This document shows, piece after piece, positions 15,866 to 25,115 of a stretch of 38,934 bases of DNA (position 1 is the first letter of the stretch; every line of letters begins with the position of its first letter). The position numbers and the translations under genes were made by a program. The stretch is from a virus, in IMG/VR virus record IMGVR_UViG_3300046361_000130, positions 1 to 38,934 of that record; one strand, given 5' to 3'. The notes under the pieces were generated by a model. It did no database searches and had not been told where the DNA came from. It saw nothing but the letters and a program-made list of their open reading frames with translations.

Positions 15866-17017
15866 TTATTTGTATTGAGCGTTAAACAATTTGTCAAAGT
15901 CAGCAGGTGAAGCCGCTTGAAGTTTTTGCAAACCTTCAGCATCTTTTTCTTGCCAATCAGCATAAGTCCATTCTGCACGTCCTTTTAAAAGTTCGTGAGT
16001 TTCAGTTCCATCTTTAGGATCTTTGGTAATTTTACCATTGATGTCAACTGTACCGGTCATTTTAGATAATGCACGAGCTGTCAAATCATAGTTTGATTCA
16101 GCATCTTTCGTCCATTGCTCTTTTTCAGCTGCTGTAAGTTTTCCATCCTCAACAGCTTTATCAATTAAGATTTTAGCGTTAGTAGATTGAAATGCTTTTA
16201 AGTCAGCTTCAGCTTTCTCACATTTTCCTGCTTTAGCAACAAGTCCTTCCAATACTTTTTCAAAGTCGGAATCCTCACTTGTAGCAGTAAGAGTGTGAAT
16301 AATACCTGCAGCAGCAAGCATCGTAATGATTCTGTTTTTCATACTTAAATTATATTTGTTTTTAATTTCGTTTGGAATATCACCTTCGTAAGCAGCAAAA
16401 ATTTCTTCAATTGTTTTGTTAACCATGTCTTCAGGTGTAGATTGATGAGCTCTGTTTTTAGATGGTTTAATTACTTCATCACAGATTTTCATCTCAAGAC
16501 ATTTTGCAGAATCTACCCATGTATCATTGTTTGGTTTCATCCAATCAAGAATTACGGTTTCATCGGCTTCAGTTCTTTCTTTGTAGATTTCGACTAAGCG
16601 ATTCTCAGCTTGAACTAATTGATCGGCGGTACTTTGCATTACTGTTTTATCACCCCAAGCGCCACCTGATGGTGCGTGCATCATAAAAAATGCATTCTCA
16701 GTCATTTTAATAATATCGCCTCCTAATGCAATAACCGATGCCATACTTGCCGCCATCCCTTCAACTATGACAGTAATATTAGAATCTGAGCTTCGCATTA
16801 AATCATAGATAGCCAAACCTTCATAAACAGAACCGCCACCCGAATGAATTCGAACGGTAACATCTTTGTTTGTAGATAAGATTTTTTGAAATGAGTTTCG
16901 GAAACCTTTATAGTCGACCTCTTCCCATCGGCCTATGTAACCATAGATCAATATTTCCGAATTGTTATCGGCTTGGTTCTTAACTTCAAATCTGAATTTT
17001 TGTGCTTTATCTGGCAT
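15866..17017 (-). CDS. Prohead protease (ClpP-like, S14) with scaffold domain
   Basis: This 383-aa protein has residues about 20-190 as a ClpP-type serine protease: HSGGGSVYEG near 58-67, EGMAASMASVIALGG at 86-100 with Ser91, and MMHAPSGGAWG at 112-122 with His114. The C-terminal part, about 225-383, is charged helix with coiled-coil character and includes an internal MKNRIITMLAAAG start. That could make a separate scaffold protein, as nested genes do in other phages. It processes the scaffold and head proteins during capsid assembly. It heads the leftward late unit. Confidence 0.88.
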   Translation of the reverse strand: MPDKAQKFRFEVKNQADNNSEILIYGYIGRWEEVDYKGFRNSFQKILSTNKDVTVRIHSGGGSVYEGLAIYDLMRSSDSNITVIVEGMAASMASVIALGGDIIKMTENAFFMMHAPSGGAWGDKTVMQSTADQLVQAENRLVEIYKERTEADETVILDWMKPNNDTWVDSAKCLEMKICDEVIKPSKNRAHQSTPEDMVNKTIEEIFAAYEGDIPNEIKNKYNLSMKNRIITMLAAAGIIHTLTATSEDSDFEKVLEGLVAKAGKCEKAEADLKAFQSTNAKILIDKAVEDGKLTAAEKEQWTKDAESNYDLTARALSKMTGTVDINGKITKDPKDGTETHELLKGRAEWTYADWQEKDAEGLQKLQAASPADFDKLFNAQYK

Positions 17018-17077
17018 TTCTTTGCTTTTGAGATGACAAAGATTAAGCGCAATTATGGTGTTATAAAATTGGCATTG

Positions 17078-17128
17078 AAGCCACTAAATAAATTTGTTAA
17101 GTCACTAAAGATTAGCGTTTAGTGGCTT
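17078..17128. promoter_or_regulatory. Inverted repeat in the divergent late control region
   Basis: AAGCCACTAAA (17078-17088) and TTTAGTGGCTT (17118-17128) are a perfect 11-bp inverted repeat. A third partial copy, TCACTAAA, lies in between at 17102-17109. This sits in the 183-bp gap between the two divergent late units. No good -33/-7 boxes occur here, which fits activator-dependent late promoters; AACCTTTG at 17162-17169 is one base off the -7 consensus, rightward. The repeat is a candidate site for a late activator. Confidence 0.5.
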
Positions 17129-17200
17129 ACATAGAAAATTTAAAATCTTAACTTATAAGTGAACCTTTGCCATTGAAAGTAAACACTAATAGTAGTAGAA

Positions 17201-17632
17201 ATGGCAAAGAAAAAAGGAATTTCAACAGACGATAAAAAATCAATAGCCTTAGAATTGTATCTAGAAACAGATAAAAGTCAAAAGGAAATTGCACTTATTG
17301 TTGGCGTTGCCGAAAAGACTTTAGGAACTTGGAAACAAGCTGGTGACTGGGAACTATTAAAACAAGCTCAAACTGTTACTGTAAAAAACATTATTACCAA
17401 CTTATATAACAAAGCTTACGATTTGTCATTAGCTGATATAGTTGATGCCGATAAATTGGTAAAAATTGCCAATACAATAGATAAGCTTCAAAACAAGAAA
17501 GTAACAATTTCTCATATCATAAATGTATTCAAAGACTTTACTACGTATGCGTTTGGTGAGAATCCTGCTTTGGCCAAAGAAATCAACTTACTTCAAAAAA
17601 AATACATTGACTTTAAAGTAGGCGGTGAGTAA
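17201..17632 (+). CDS. Terminase small subunit
   Basis: This 143-aa protein has an N-terminal helix-turn-helix (residues about 23-50, KSQKEIALIVGVAEKTLGTW) that should bind the packaging site. The rest is helical and probably oligomerises. This arrangement is typical of the small terminase of Mu-like phages. Its stop overlaps the start of the large subunit (1 bp). It opens the rightward late unit. Confidence 0.82.
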   Translation: MAKKKGISTDDKKSIALELYLETDKSQKEIALIVGVAEKTLGTWKQAGDWELLKQAQTVTVKNIITNLYNKAYDLSLADIVDADKLVKIANTIDKLQNKKVTISHIINVFKDFTTYAFGENPALAKEINLLQKKYIDFKVGGE

Positions 17633-19218
17633 TGGCAAGTAATCAAAACATAACAAAAAGAGATTACCAGGAGTGGTTAGAATTTTGTCGTCAGGTACAA
17701 AGTTCTACAGCTGTCAATTTGGTAGAAAGTGCTGCCGATCAAAAGTTCAGAATTACAAACGGACTTCGTGATTATAACTTCTTTGTAAAAGCTTACTTTC
17801 CAAATTATGCCGATGCTGATTGTGCAAAATTTCAAATTGATTTTGCTAATGCCTGTCTTCGCGATAAGAATTTCTTTGGTGTTGCAGAATGGCCACGTGA
17901 GCATGCAAAATCTGTACACGTAAATATAATCATTCCAATGTGGTTAATCGCACACAAGCAATTAACTGGAATGTTGTTGATGGGTAAGAATGAAGCTGAT
18001 GCCTGTAATTTACTTGCAGATATTCAAGCACAATTGCAGTTCAATGAATTGTTTGCGCATGACTTTGGCGTTCAATATAATTTTGGTTCTTGGGAGGATG
18101 GCGACTTTACAACCAAGGATGGAATCCGATTTTTAGCAATCGGTCGAGGACAATCGCCTCGTGGTGCAAGAAAAAATGAAAAACGACCTAACTATGGTGT
18201 CATTGACGATATAGATGACGACGAAATCGTCCATAACCAAAAAAGAGTTAAAAAGATAGTCAACAACATACTTGGGGCGTTTTTCTTTGCATTATCTATT
18301 AAGGGTGCACGTTTGGTAATGGCAGGAAATAGAATTCATTCACAATCAATTTTAGCGCATATTGTTGGTGATACAAAACCGAACGCCAAAAAACGTGAAG
18401 GCATCTATCATAGTAAAATATTTGCTTTGACAAATATTGTCAAAAATGCTCAAGGCGAAATTATAAAAGCCGATGTAAGTTGGGACGAACGCTATTCATT
18501 AGAAGAGATTGTTCAGAAAATGAAAAAAGCAGGTCCTACATTAGCGCTTCAAGAATTCTTTCATCAAACATCCGTTGAAGGATCTATTTTTAAAAATCAA
18601 TACTTCAAGTTCTTAAAATTGCCACACTTGAAACAAATGCAAGTTTTAATTGGATATTTCGATCCATCATTTGAAAACAATGTTACATCAGATTTTAAAG
18701 CTATTGCACTTTGGGGATTGAAAGATTATAAACGCTATTGTGTAAAAAGATTTGTACGTCGTGCCGAAATTGAAGACGCTTTTCAATGGATGATTAATGT
18801 TGAAAAAAGTCTTCCAACTGGTGTAGCTGTTATTTGGTATGTTGAAAAGCAATTTTTTACACGTCCTATAAAAATGGCACTTGAAAGAGTAAAAAAGAAA
18901 AATGGAAACTACAATTTATGTGTAATTGAAGACAACAGAATAAAGCCAAACAAATACACAAGAATCGTAAGGATGGAACCAGAGTATGCATCAGGAAACG
19001 TCATATACAATATTGACGAAGAGCATGACTCAGATATGGTTGAAGGTAATATGCAAGTTCAAGGAATTGAACCAGGATACAAAAGTCCTGATGATGCTCC
19101 TGATAGTGACGAAGGAGCTTGGTACTATCTTGATCAACATATTTCTATATCGCCTGAAAATATAAAAGGTTCCGCAAACATGGGTAAACAAGTACGTAAC
19201 GAAAACAAAAAATACTAA
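17632..19218 (+). CDS. Terminase large subunit
   Basis: This 528-aa packaging motor has an ATPase part at about residues 1-260. A Walker A-like WPREHAKSV (87-95) is of the variant found in Mu gp28-type terminases, and YGVIDDIDDDE (188-198) is Walker B with the catalytic acidic residue. A C-terminal RNase H-like nuclease follows, with YFDPSFENN near 343 as its first Asp strand. It cuts the replicated phage DNA with flanking host DNA and drives it into the prohead. It pairs with the small subunit upstream and overlaps the gp36-like gene by one base. Confidence 0.88.
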   Translation: MASNQNITKRDYQEWLEFCRQVQSSTAVNLVESAADQKFRITNGLRDYNFFVKAYFPNYADADCAKFQIDFANACLRDKNFFGVAEWPREHAKSVHVNIIIPMWLIAHKQLTGMLLMGKNEADACNLLADIQAQLQFNELFAHDFGVQYNFGSWEDGDFTTKDGIRFLAIGRGQSPRGARKNEKRPNYGVIDDIDDDEIVHNQKRVKKIVNNILGAFFFALSIKGARLVMAGNRIHSQSILAHIVGDTKPNAKKREGIYHSKIFALTNIVKNAQGEIIKADVSWDERYSLEEIVQKMKKAGPTLALQEFFHQTSVEGSIFKNQYFKFLKLPHLKQMQVLIGYFDPSFENNVTSDFKAIALWGLKDYKRYCVKRFVRRAEIEDAFQWMINVEKSLPTGVAVIWYVEKQFFTRPIKMALERVKKKNGNYNLCVIEDNRIKPNKYTRIVRMEPEYASGNVIYNIDEEHDSDMVEGNMQVQGIEPGYKSPDDAPDSDEGAWYYLDQHISISPENIKGSANMGKQVRNENKKY

Positions 19219-19652
19219 TGGCAAGATTCCTAAACGATAACGATTATAAAAAGCAAGTGCAAGCTTGGATTAAAAATTTAATCCAAAGTGATGCAAGTGT
19301 TTTAGAGGATGCAGAACTAGCAGCACAAGTTGAAATGGAAACCTATTTAAACAATCGATTTGATATAGCAGCTATTTTCTCAACTACACAACCAACAGCA
19401 GACAGGAACAGACTAATTGTATTGTATTTAGTCGACATTACACTTTATCACCTGTTTACAAACATATCGCCAGATATGATACCAGAATTGCGCGAGAAAA
19501 GATATAAAGCAGCTATTCAATGGTGCAAAGATGTTGCAAAAGGCTACATAACTCCATTGCTTCCAGAACGTGATGCAACAGATGTTGAAAACGTGCCAAT
19601 GTTCAAACATGGAAGTAACGAAAAGTATAATAAGCCAGATTCAAGATATTAA
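19218..19652 (+). CDS. Mu gp36-like head-tail protein (DUF1320)
   Basis: This 144-aa helical protein has the DUF1320 layout. An N-terminal MARFLNDNDY is followed by helices with VEMETYLNNRFDI (residues about 37-49), then LIVLYLVDITLYHLF (73-87) and the C-terminal YKAAIQWCKDVAKG (97-110) helix. The length matches Mu gp36. It is expected to act as a head-completion connector. In Mu it follows the capsid gene, but here it sits between terminase and portal. Confidence 0.78.
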   Translation: MARFLNDNDYKKQVQAWIKNLIQSDASVLEDAELAAQVEMETYLNNRFDIAAIFSTTQPTADRNRLIVLYLVDITLYHLFTNISPDMIPELREKRYKAAIQWCKDVAKGYITPLLPERDATDVENVPMFKHGSNEKYNKPDSRY

Positions 19653-19668
19653 TTTAAACAGTGTTCAA

Positions 19669-22647
19669 ATGGCATTTAAAGACATAATAATGAATGGAGC
19701 AAAAAACATTTTTGCTTCGAAAGAAGTTAAAGAACGTGAGGCGGCTATTTCAAAACTGGTTTCACTAATAAAACAGCAGCGCACACTTTATCGAAAAGAA
19801 ATTCAAGACTGGAAAATAGCGAGAGCTTCAGCATTGGATCCTATTAATCCACGACGCAAAGCTTTGATTGAATTATATGATGACATTCTTGGTGATGCCT
19901 ATATTTATGGAATTTCAGAAAATCGAAAACTTCGTGTTTCTAACAAGGCATTTGCTATTGTAGATAAAGAAGGAAACATCGATGATGAAAAAACAAAGTT
20001 GTTACAAAAGTCCTGGTTCAATCAGTATATTAAATACTCCGTTGAATCGATTTACTTTGGTTACAACTTGATTTATCCTAAGCAATTAGATACTAACGGC
20101 CACATCAAAAAGATTGCTTTAGTTTATCGCGAACACATCATACCGGAAACATGCGAAATATTATTGAATTCGTATGATGTGAAAGGTGTTTCTTTTCTTG
20201 AAGGTGAGTATGCTAAGTGGGTATTGTGGAAAAATCACGATGGCTTTTTAGGTATCCTGGACAAAGCAGCTCCACTATGGATTTTCAAAAAGCACTCATG
20301 GCAAAACTGGGACGAGTTTGAAGAGATGTTTGGTATTCCAATGCGAACTGCAAAAACAGCTTCACAAGATCCACGAGTACAATCAGAAATTGATGGATGG
20401 TTACAAGACTTTGGTTCTAGCAATTGGGCACGTCTTCCAGAAGGTGTTGAGTTTGAAATTAAAGAATCAAACTCTCGTGACAGTTTCAACGTTTTCAATG
20501 AGAAAAGAAAAGCCTGTAATGAAGAGCTTGCCTTTCTTTTTGATGGTAATGCTGAAGGTTCTAAGGATTCAGGTTCTAGAGCTAAGTCTGAAACAATTAT
20601 CGATAGTACTCAAGCATTAATTGCATTAGATGATGAAACACGTGTATTGTTTGATGTGCAAGATGAGTTACTTCCTTTTTTAATCAAAATTGGATATCCA
20701 TTTTCTGAAGGTGACCAATTCATTTGGAATGAAAATAAAAAAGCAACACCAGAAGAGCGTTTAAAAATATTTGAAGGTGTACATCGCATGGGTTACAAAG
20801 TTAAAAAGGAACAGCTTGAAACAGAATTGGATGTCGAGCTTGAAGACATAGAAGAGCAAGAACCGCCAAAAGAAGATCCACCAAAAAACAAAAAAGAAGA
20901 TCCTGCAGAAGACACTAAGGGAAATTTTAAAACGCCTCACGTTCATACAAGTAACTGCGGACGTGAGGCATTTGCAAGTTACAGGAAAATAGACTTTACC
21001 TTATTAAATACTTTGTCAAAAGATGAAGAGGATTTTTTAAGAAAATATTTTGACAATCCGGATTCCATTAATTGGAATTATAAAGATTTTAGTGTTACTA
21101 ATAATAAACTTTTACAAGGTTTACGCGAAGGATTTAATGGTGTTGATACTGACTTTGAAAGTGAGGACCATTTAATGATGGAATTATTTCAAGCCAATGT
21201 ACATCGCTTTGGTGTTGACAAAACGTTCAAAGAAATTATGGACCTTAATCTGATTTTGAAAACATCAAAAGACTTTGCAGAATTCAGAAAACGTGCGCTT
21301 GTAATGTTTCCTAACTATAAGGAAAAATGGTTAGCTTCAGAATACGAACAGGCAAAGGCTGTTTCAAGAATGGGAGCGCGTTACATTGAAATGATGCGTG
21401 ATATTGACATTGCACCTTTTTGGCGATTGGTTGCTGTTCTTGATAGCAGAACTACAAAAATTTGTGATGCGCTTCACAATATTGTTTTCAATAAATTAGA
21501 TAAAAAAGCATGGCAATTTTTACCGCCAAATCATTGGGGTTGTCGTTCTGATGCTGAGGATGTTCTTGGAAGTTACACAGGTAAAATAACAACTTTTGAT
21601 GAAGCCGTTGGATTAGATCCTGATGGTTATCAAAGAATGATAAAGCAAGGTTTTAATGTCAATTGGGGTGATGCAAAAGAAGTATTCTCAGCAGTACAAA
21701 GTTATTTAAACAATGCCGGTGTTGATCCAATGGATATGCAAAGCCTATCTTATAAAGATTACAATTTGCCATCTGTTGATAAATTCAAAAGTAAAGAAGC
21801 TTCAGAAATGACAGCTTTACTTTTTGAATTATTTACTGATCGTTCCGGTGATGCAAAATTTACAAGTGTATTTGGAACTCCTGTTTGGCTTGAAAAACAA
21901 CTTTTTGACAGTACTGAAGAAAAACTGCGTAATACAATAAACAGCGTTTTATCTAATCCAAGTGAGGTTTATTTTCACGATGCTGAAGGAATAAATTATA
22001 AAACCTATTTCAAGTTTTATAAAGATAAAAATGTAAAGATTGTTACTTCATTTAGTGAACAGCAAATCACAAAAGTTTTATCTATTGAAGCTGTTGAAAA
22101 TGTTGATGATTTGAGAAAAGGACTTTTAATTTTTACACCAAAAGAACACATTGCCGGAAGATTAGCACAGTATGAAGCTTTCAGTGATGATTTTATAAAA
22201 GAAGGTTTCAATTATGATAATGGTGGTTTTATAGTTAGAAACAAATTACATGGTGTAAATGAAATAGAGGGAAATATGTTTACATCAAATGCTTTATTAA
22301 AATTAGGTAAAAGTGTTCAATTAATGCCTATTGATGATGTCAAAACTTTTGATGCATTAATGAATGATGTTGAGTGGGAATTTAAGTTGTTGACAAAATA
22401 CACTAATTTACCAAGTCGATTTAAAAAAGAAGTTGGCAAAGCTTTAAAACAATCTTCTAATGTACTTATTCATATAAATAATGATTTTACAATTGACGAA
22501 ATAATATCTGGAATAAGACAGGCAATTTCAAATGACAAGTCAAAAAAATTAAAGTTCTTATCTATTCTTTTAAATGATGGAAGGTTATTTACTTTCAGTC
22601 GTAAAGAAATTGAAATGCTAGAACATATCAAGGTTTTAAACAAATAA
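19669..22647 (+). CDS. Portal (DUF935)-MuF head protein fused to a C-terminal nuclease toxin
   Basis: This 992-aa fusion starts at the ATG at 19669, which avoids an overlap of over 80 bp with the gp36-like gene. Residues 1 to about 395 are a DUF935-type portal (GEYAKWVLWKNHDG, LPEGVEFEIKES). A Pro/Lys/Glu-rich linker follows, about 396-420. The MuF head domain spans about 450-640, with LDSRTTKICDALHN and LPPNHWGCRS. Next is a domain like phage BECR-type nucleases (about 742-823, SEVYFHDAEG, TYFKFYKDKNVKIV). The C-terminal domain (about 850-985) resembles CdiA-type toxins: DALMNDVEWEFKL gives D895, E904 and K906 in D-x8-E-x-K, followed by ALKQSSNVLIHI. Portal, MuF and toxin are usually separate or paired; all three in one chain is unusual. 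No immunity gene is visible next to it. Confidence 0.8.
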   Translation: MAFKDIIMNGAKNIFASKEVKEREAAISKLVSLIKQQRTLYRKEIQDWKIARASALDPINPRRKALIELYDDILGDAYIYGISENRKLRVSNKAFAIVDKEGNIDDEKTKLLQKSWFNQYIKYSVESIYFGYNLIYPKQLDTNGHIKKIALVYREHIIPETCEILLNSYDVKGVSFLEGEYAKWVLWKNHDGFLGILDKAAPLWIFKKHSWQNWDEFEEMFGIPMRTAKTASQDPRVQSEIDGWLQDFGSSNWARLPEGVEFEIKESNSRDSFNVFNEKRKACNEELAFLFDGNAEGSKDSGSRAKSETIIDSTQALIALDDETRVLFDVQDELLPFLIKIGYPFSEGDQFIWNENKKATPEERLKIFEGVHRMGYKVKKEQLETELDVELEDIEEQEPPKEDPPKNKKEDPAEDTKGNFKTPHVHTSNCGREAFASYRKIDFTLLNTLSKDEEDFLRKYFDNPDSINWNYKDFSVTNNKLLQGLREGFNGVDTDFESEDHLMMELFQANVHRFGVDKTFKEIMDLNLILKTSKDFAEFRKRALVMFPNYKEKWLASEYEQAKAVSRMGARYIEMMRDIDIAPFWRLVAVLDSRTTKICDALHNIVFNKLDKKAWQFLPPNHWGCRSDAEDVLGSYTGKITTFDEAVGLDPDGYQRMIKQGFNVNWGDAKEVFSAVQSYLNNAGVDPMDMQSLSYKDYNLPSVDKFKSKEASEMTALLFELFTDRSGDAKFTSVFGTPVWLEKQLFDSTEEKLRNTINSVLSNPSEVYFHDAEGINYKTYFKFYKDKNVKIVTSFSEQQITKVLSIEAVENVDDLRKGLLIFTPKEHIAGRLAQYEAFSDDFIKEGFNYDNGGFIVRNKLHGVNEIEGNMFTSNALLKLGKSVQLMPIDDVKTFDALMNDVEWEFKLLTKYTNLPSRFKKEVGKALKQSSNVLIHINNDFTIDEIISGIRQAISNDKSKKLKFLSILLNDGRLFTFSRKEIEMLEHIKVLNK

Positions 22648-22672
22648 AAAAGGAGCTACTAAAAGCAGCTCC
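22647..22672. terminator. Hairpin after the portal-MuF-toxin gene
   Basis: GGAGCT (22652-22657) pairs with AGCTCC (22667-22672). On the plus strand the stem is followed by AATTTT. On the minus strand it is followed by six Ts, a better terminator in that direction. It may separate the fusion gene from the tape measure gene. The 100-bp gap holds no gene. Confidence 0.6.
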
Positions 22673-22749
22673 AATTTTGGTCACTCTTGCGTAGATGAGC
22701 AATGCAAATATATAAAATAATTACAATAATCACGCCAAAAGATTAATTT

Positions 22750-24585
22750 ATGAAAACAGGTGGTTTAAAATATGCGATGGAGCTTATCGATAAAAACTTT
22801 GGTGTTGGTATTGGTAAGGCAAAAAAATATACTGATGACTTAGACAAAGCCACCAACAAAACCAATGCTGATGTTAAAAAGCTTGGAGCTGAGGGTGAAA
22901 AGTCTATGAATAACTTTGGTAACTCTGTCAAGAAAGTAGGAGGCGCAATGGTTGCGTTATTTGCTTTTGACAAAGCGGTTGATTTTGGTAAACAAATTGC
23001 AGAAGTCACGGATAAAACTCAAAAACTTCAAACAAATTTAGGACTCAATTTAGGTGCAGCAGGTGCAAAAAGTTTAGAGCAAGTTGACAAACGTGCCAAA
23101 GATTTAAACCTATCTATTGAAAGCAACAGAACAGGGTTTGCATCAATGTCGCAAGCTATGAATGGGACTAAGATATCGGGCAAATCTATAATGGATATCT
23201 ACGATGGTGTTGCTGTAGCATCAGCAACAATGCTTTTGTCTGGTAAAGACAATGAAGCTTTGCTTAACTCTTTTGGAGCTACAGCCAAAAAACGTATTGT
23301 TGACTTTGGTGGATTTCAATCTGAGTTTGGTGATAAGATTCCTGGTGCATTTGCAATAGCTGCTAAGTCTATGGGAATGACAGAAAGCAAGTTGAAACAA
23401 ATGATGGACGATGGCAAAGTAAATGCCGATAAGTTCCTTCCTGCTTTTGCTAGTCAGATAAAAACGACTTTTCAAGAAGGTTTACCTGCAGCTGCAAATT
23501 CGATGCAAGCTGCTATGAATAAAAAAGAAAATGCGCTTACAGGATTTTGGGAAAAGGCATCCCAATTGTTTGGTCCTGGTATTACAACTTTACTATCAAT
23601 GGGTTCAGGATTTATTGACTGGTTTGGTGATGCAATGGTAAAGATGGAACCTGTGGGAATGGCTATCTGGAACATTATATTAGCATTACAACCTTTGTGG
23701 GATTCTTTGGGTAATGTAATTTCTCAATTTGGTACGCTCGATAGTAACACCAGTACTTTAACTACGATATTGAATGGCGCTGCGGTTGTTGTAGAAGCTT
23801 TGGCAACAGGCTTTGGTTTCTTTATTGATTTACTTGCGCCTTTAGCTCCTTGGATTGTTGGTATAATTGCGCTACAATGGGCTTGGAATATTGCAATGGC
23901 CGCCAATCCTGTTGGTGTTGTAGTTCTTGCAATTGTTGCATTAATTGGAGCTATCGTTATGGCTTATCAAAAGATTGGTTGGTTTCGTGGTGCAATTATG
24001 GCAGCATGGGAAAGCATCAAAGGTTTTGCCAAGGCAATAAAAGATTATGTGATCAACAGATTTAAAGATATGCTTTCTGGTATTACTGGCATCGGGAAAA
24101 CCTTAATGCTATTTTTTAAAGGCGATTGGGAAGGTGCATTTGAAGCTGGTAAAAAAGCCGTTGGCGACTTAGTTGGTGTTGATTCTAAAAAGAAGCTTAT
24201 CAACGACTTGAAGCAAACAGGACTTGATGCCGGTAAAGCATACGGCAAAGGAATGAAAGAAGCCGAAAAGAATAACATCGTCAAGAAAAAAGACAAAGCG
24301 GTTACACCAACACTTGATGCAAATGGGAAATTCTTTGACCAGTATGCTAAGAACACAAAAAGCGATGGAACAATTATTCCTGGTGCTGATGCTAAAAAAC
24401 AAAAAGGAGTTGCAGGAGGTGGAAATGATTCAAAACATATCACATTCAATATTCACTCTTTTGTCGATAAAATGACTATCAATTCATCCAATGCTTTGGG
24501 TATTACTTCTGATGAAATAAGAAGAGAAATGAATAAGATTTTTATGGAAATAATTTCTGATCTAGAAGTAAGAGTAAATGGCTAA
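22750..24585 (+). CDS. Tail tape measure protein
   Basis: This 611-aa protein sets tail length. The first 250 residues are charged helices typical of tape measure N-termini (KKYTDDLDKATNKTNADVKK). There is the common block GGAMVALFAFDKAVDFGKQIAEV. A Gly-rich hydrophobic middle (about 325-420, LAPLAPWIVGIIALQWAW, VVVLAIVALIGAIVMAY) follows. The C-terminus is Lys-rich and ends with strands. At 611 aa it should give a tail of roughly 90 nm by the usual 1.5 angstrom per residue rule. It lies on the rightward unit, apart from the tube, sheath and chaperone genes. Confidence 0.85.
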   Translation: MKTGGLKYAMELIDKNFGVGIGKAKKYTDDLDKATNKTNADVKKLGAEGEKSMNNFGNSVKKVGGAMVALFAFDKAVDFGKQIAEVTDKTQKLQTNLGLNLGAAGAKSLEQVDKRAKDLNLSIESNRTGFASMSQAMNGTKISGKSIMDIYDGVAVASATMLLSGKDNEALLNSFGATAKKRIVDFGGFQSEFGDKIPGAFAIAAKSMGMTESKLKQMMDDGKVNADKFLPAFASQIKTTFQEGLPAAANSMQAAMNKKENALTGFWEKASQLFGPGITTLLSMGSGFIDWFGDAMVKMEPVGMAIWNIILALQPLWDSLGNVISQFGTLDSNTSTLTTILNGAAVVVEALATGFGFFIDLLAPLAPWIVGIIALQWAWNIAMAANPVGVVVLAIVALIGAIVMAYQKIGWFRGAIMAAWESIKGFAKAIKDYVINRFKDMLSGITGIGKTLMLFFKGDWEGAFEAGKKAVGDLVGVDSKKKLINDLKQTGLDAGKAYGKGMKEAEKNNIVKKKDKAVTPTLDANGKFFDQYAKNTKSDGTIIPGADAKKQKGVAGGGNDSKHITFNIHSFVDKMTINSSNALGITSDEIRREMNKIFMEIISDLEVRVNG

Positions 24586-25096
24586 ACAGAACCATAATGC
24601 AAAGCAGTTTGATGAGCTCAAGAAAAAGTATGAGAATTTTCGAAATACTGTTCCTGATAAAATTGCTATAACGGCTGTCAATTTCTTTAAACGAAATTTT
24701 GAGCTTCAGGGATTTGTTGATCAAGGATTGGCCAAATGGAAAACTGTTTCTAATCCTCGAGACAGAAGTCGAAAGATATTATCGAAACGTGGCAATTTAA
24801 AACGTGCCATAAAGAAGTTTAAAGCGCAACGTAATTTAATTGTTGTTGGTGTTGGAAGTGAAATAGCTTATGCAAATATTCAGAACTACGGTGGCCAAAT
24901 ACCAATAACTCCAAAAATGCGTCGTTACTTTTGGGCTATGTATAAGCAAACTAATGAGGAATATTGGAAAGGATTAGCGCTTACAAAGAAAAAACATTTA
25001 GACATTACGGCACGTAAATTTATTGGTGACTCTGAAGGCTTATTAAAAAACGTTGATAGAATGATTGTGAAAGAATTACAACTAGCATTAAAATAG
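24578..25096 (+). CDS. Phage virion morphogenesis protein (Mu gpG/P2 gpS family)
   Basis: This 172-aa protein carries family landmarks: FKRNFELQGFVDQGLAKWKTV (about residues 34-54), the basic RDRSRKILSKRGNLKRAIKKF, then VGSEIAYANIQNYGG (about 88-104) followed by ITPKMRRYFW. Members join head and tail or complete the tail end. It overlaps the tape measure gene by 8 bp. In Mu, gpG follows the MuF-type gene F, so the local order is shuffled by the tape measure gene. Confidence 0.85.
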   Translation: MAKQNHNAKQFDELKKKYENFRNTVPDKIAITAVNFFKRNFELQGFVDQGLAKWKTVSNPRDRSRKILSKRGNLKRAIKKFKAQRNLIVVGVGSEIAYANIQNYGGQIPITPKMRRYFWAMYKQTNEEYWKGLALTKKKHLDITARKFIGDSEGLLKNVDRMIVKELQLALK

Positions 25097-25115
25097 CATT
25101 TAAACCATATTTAAA

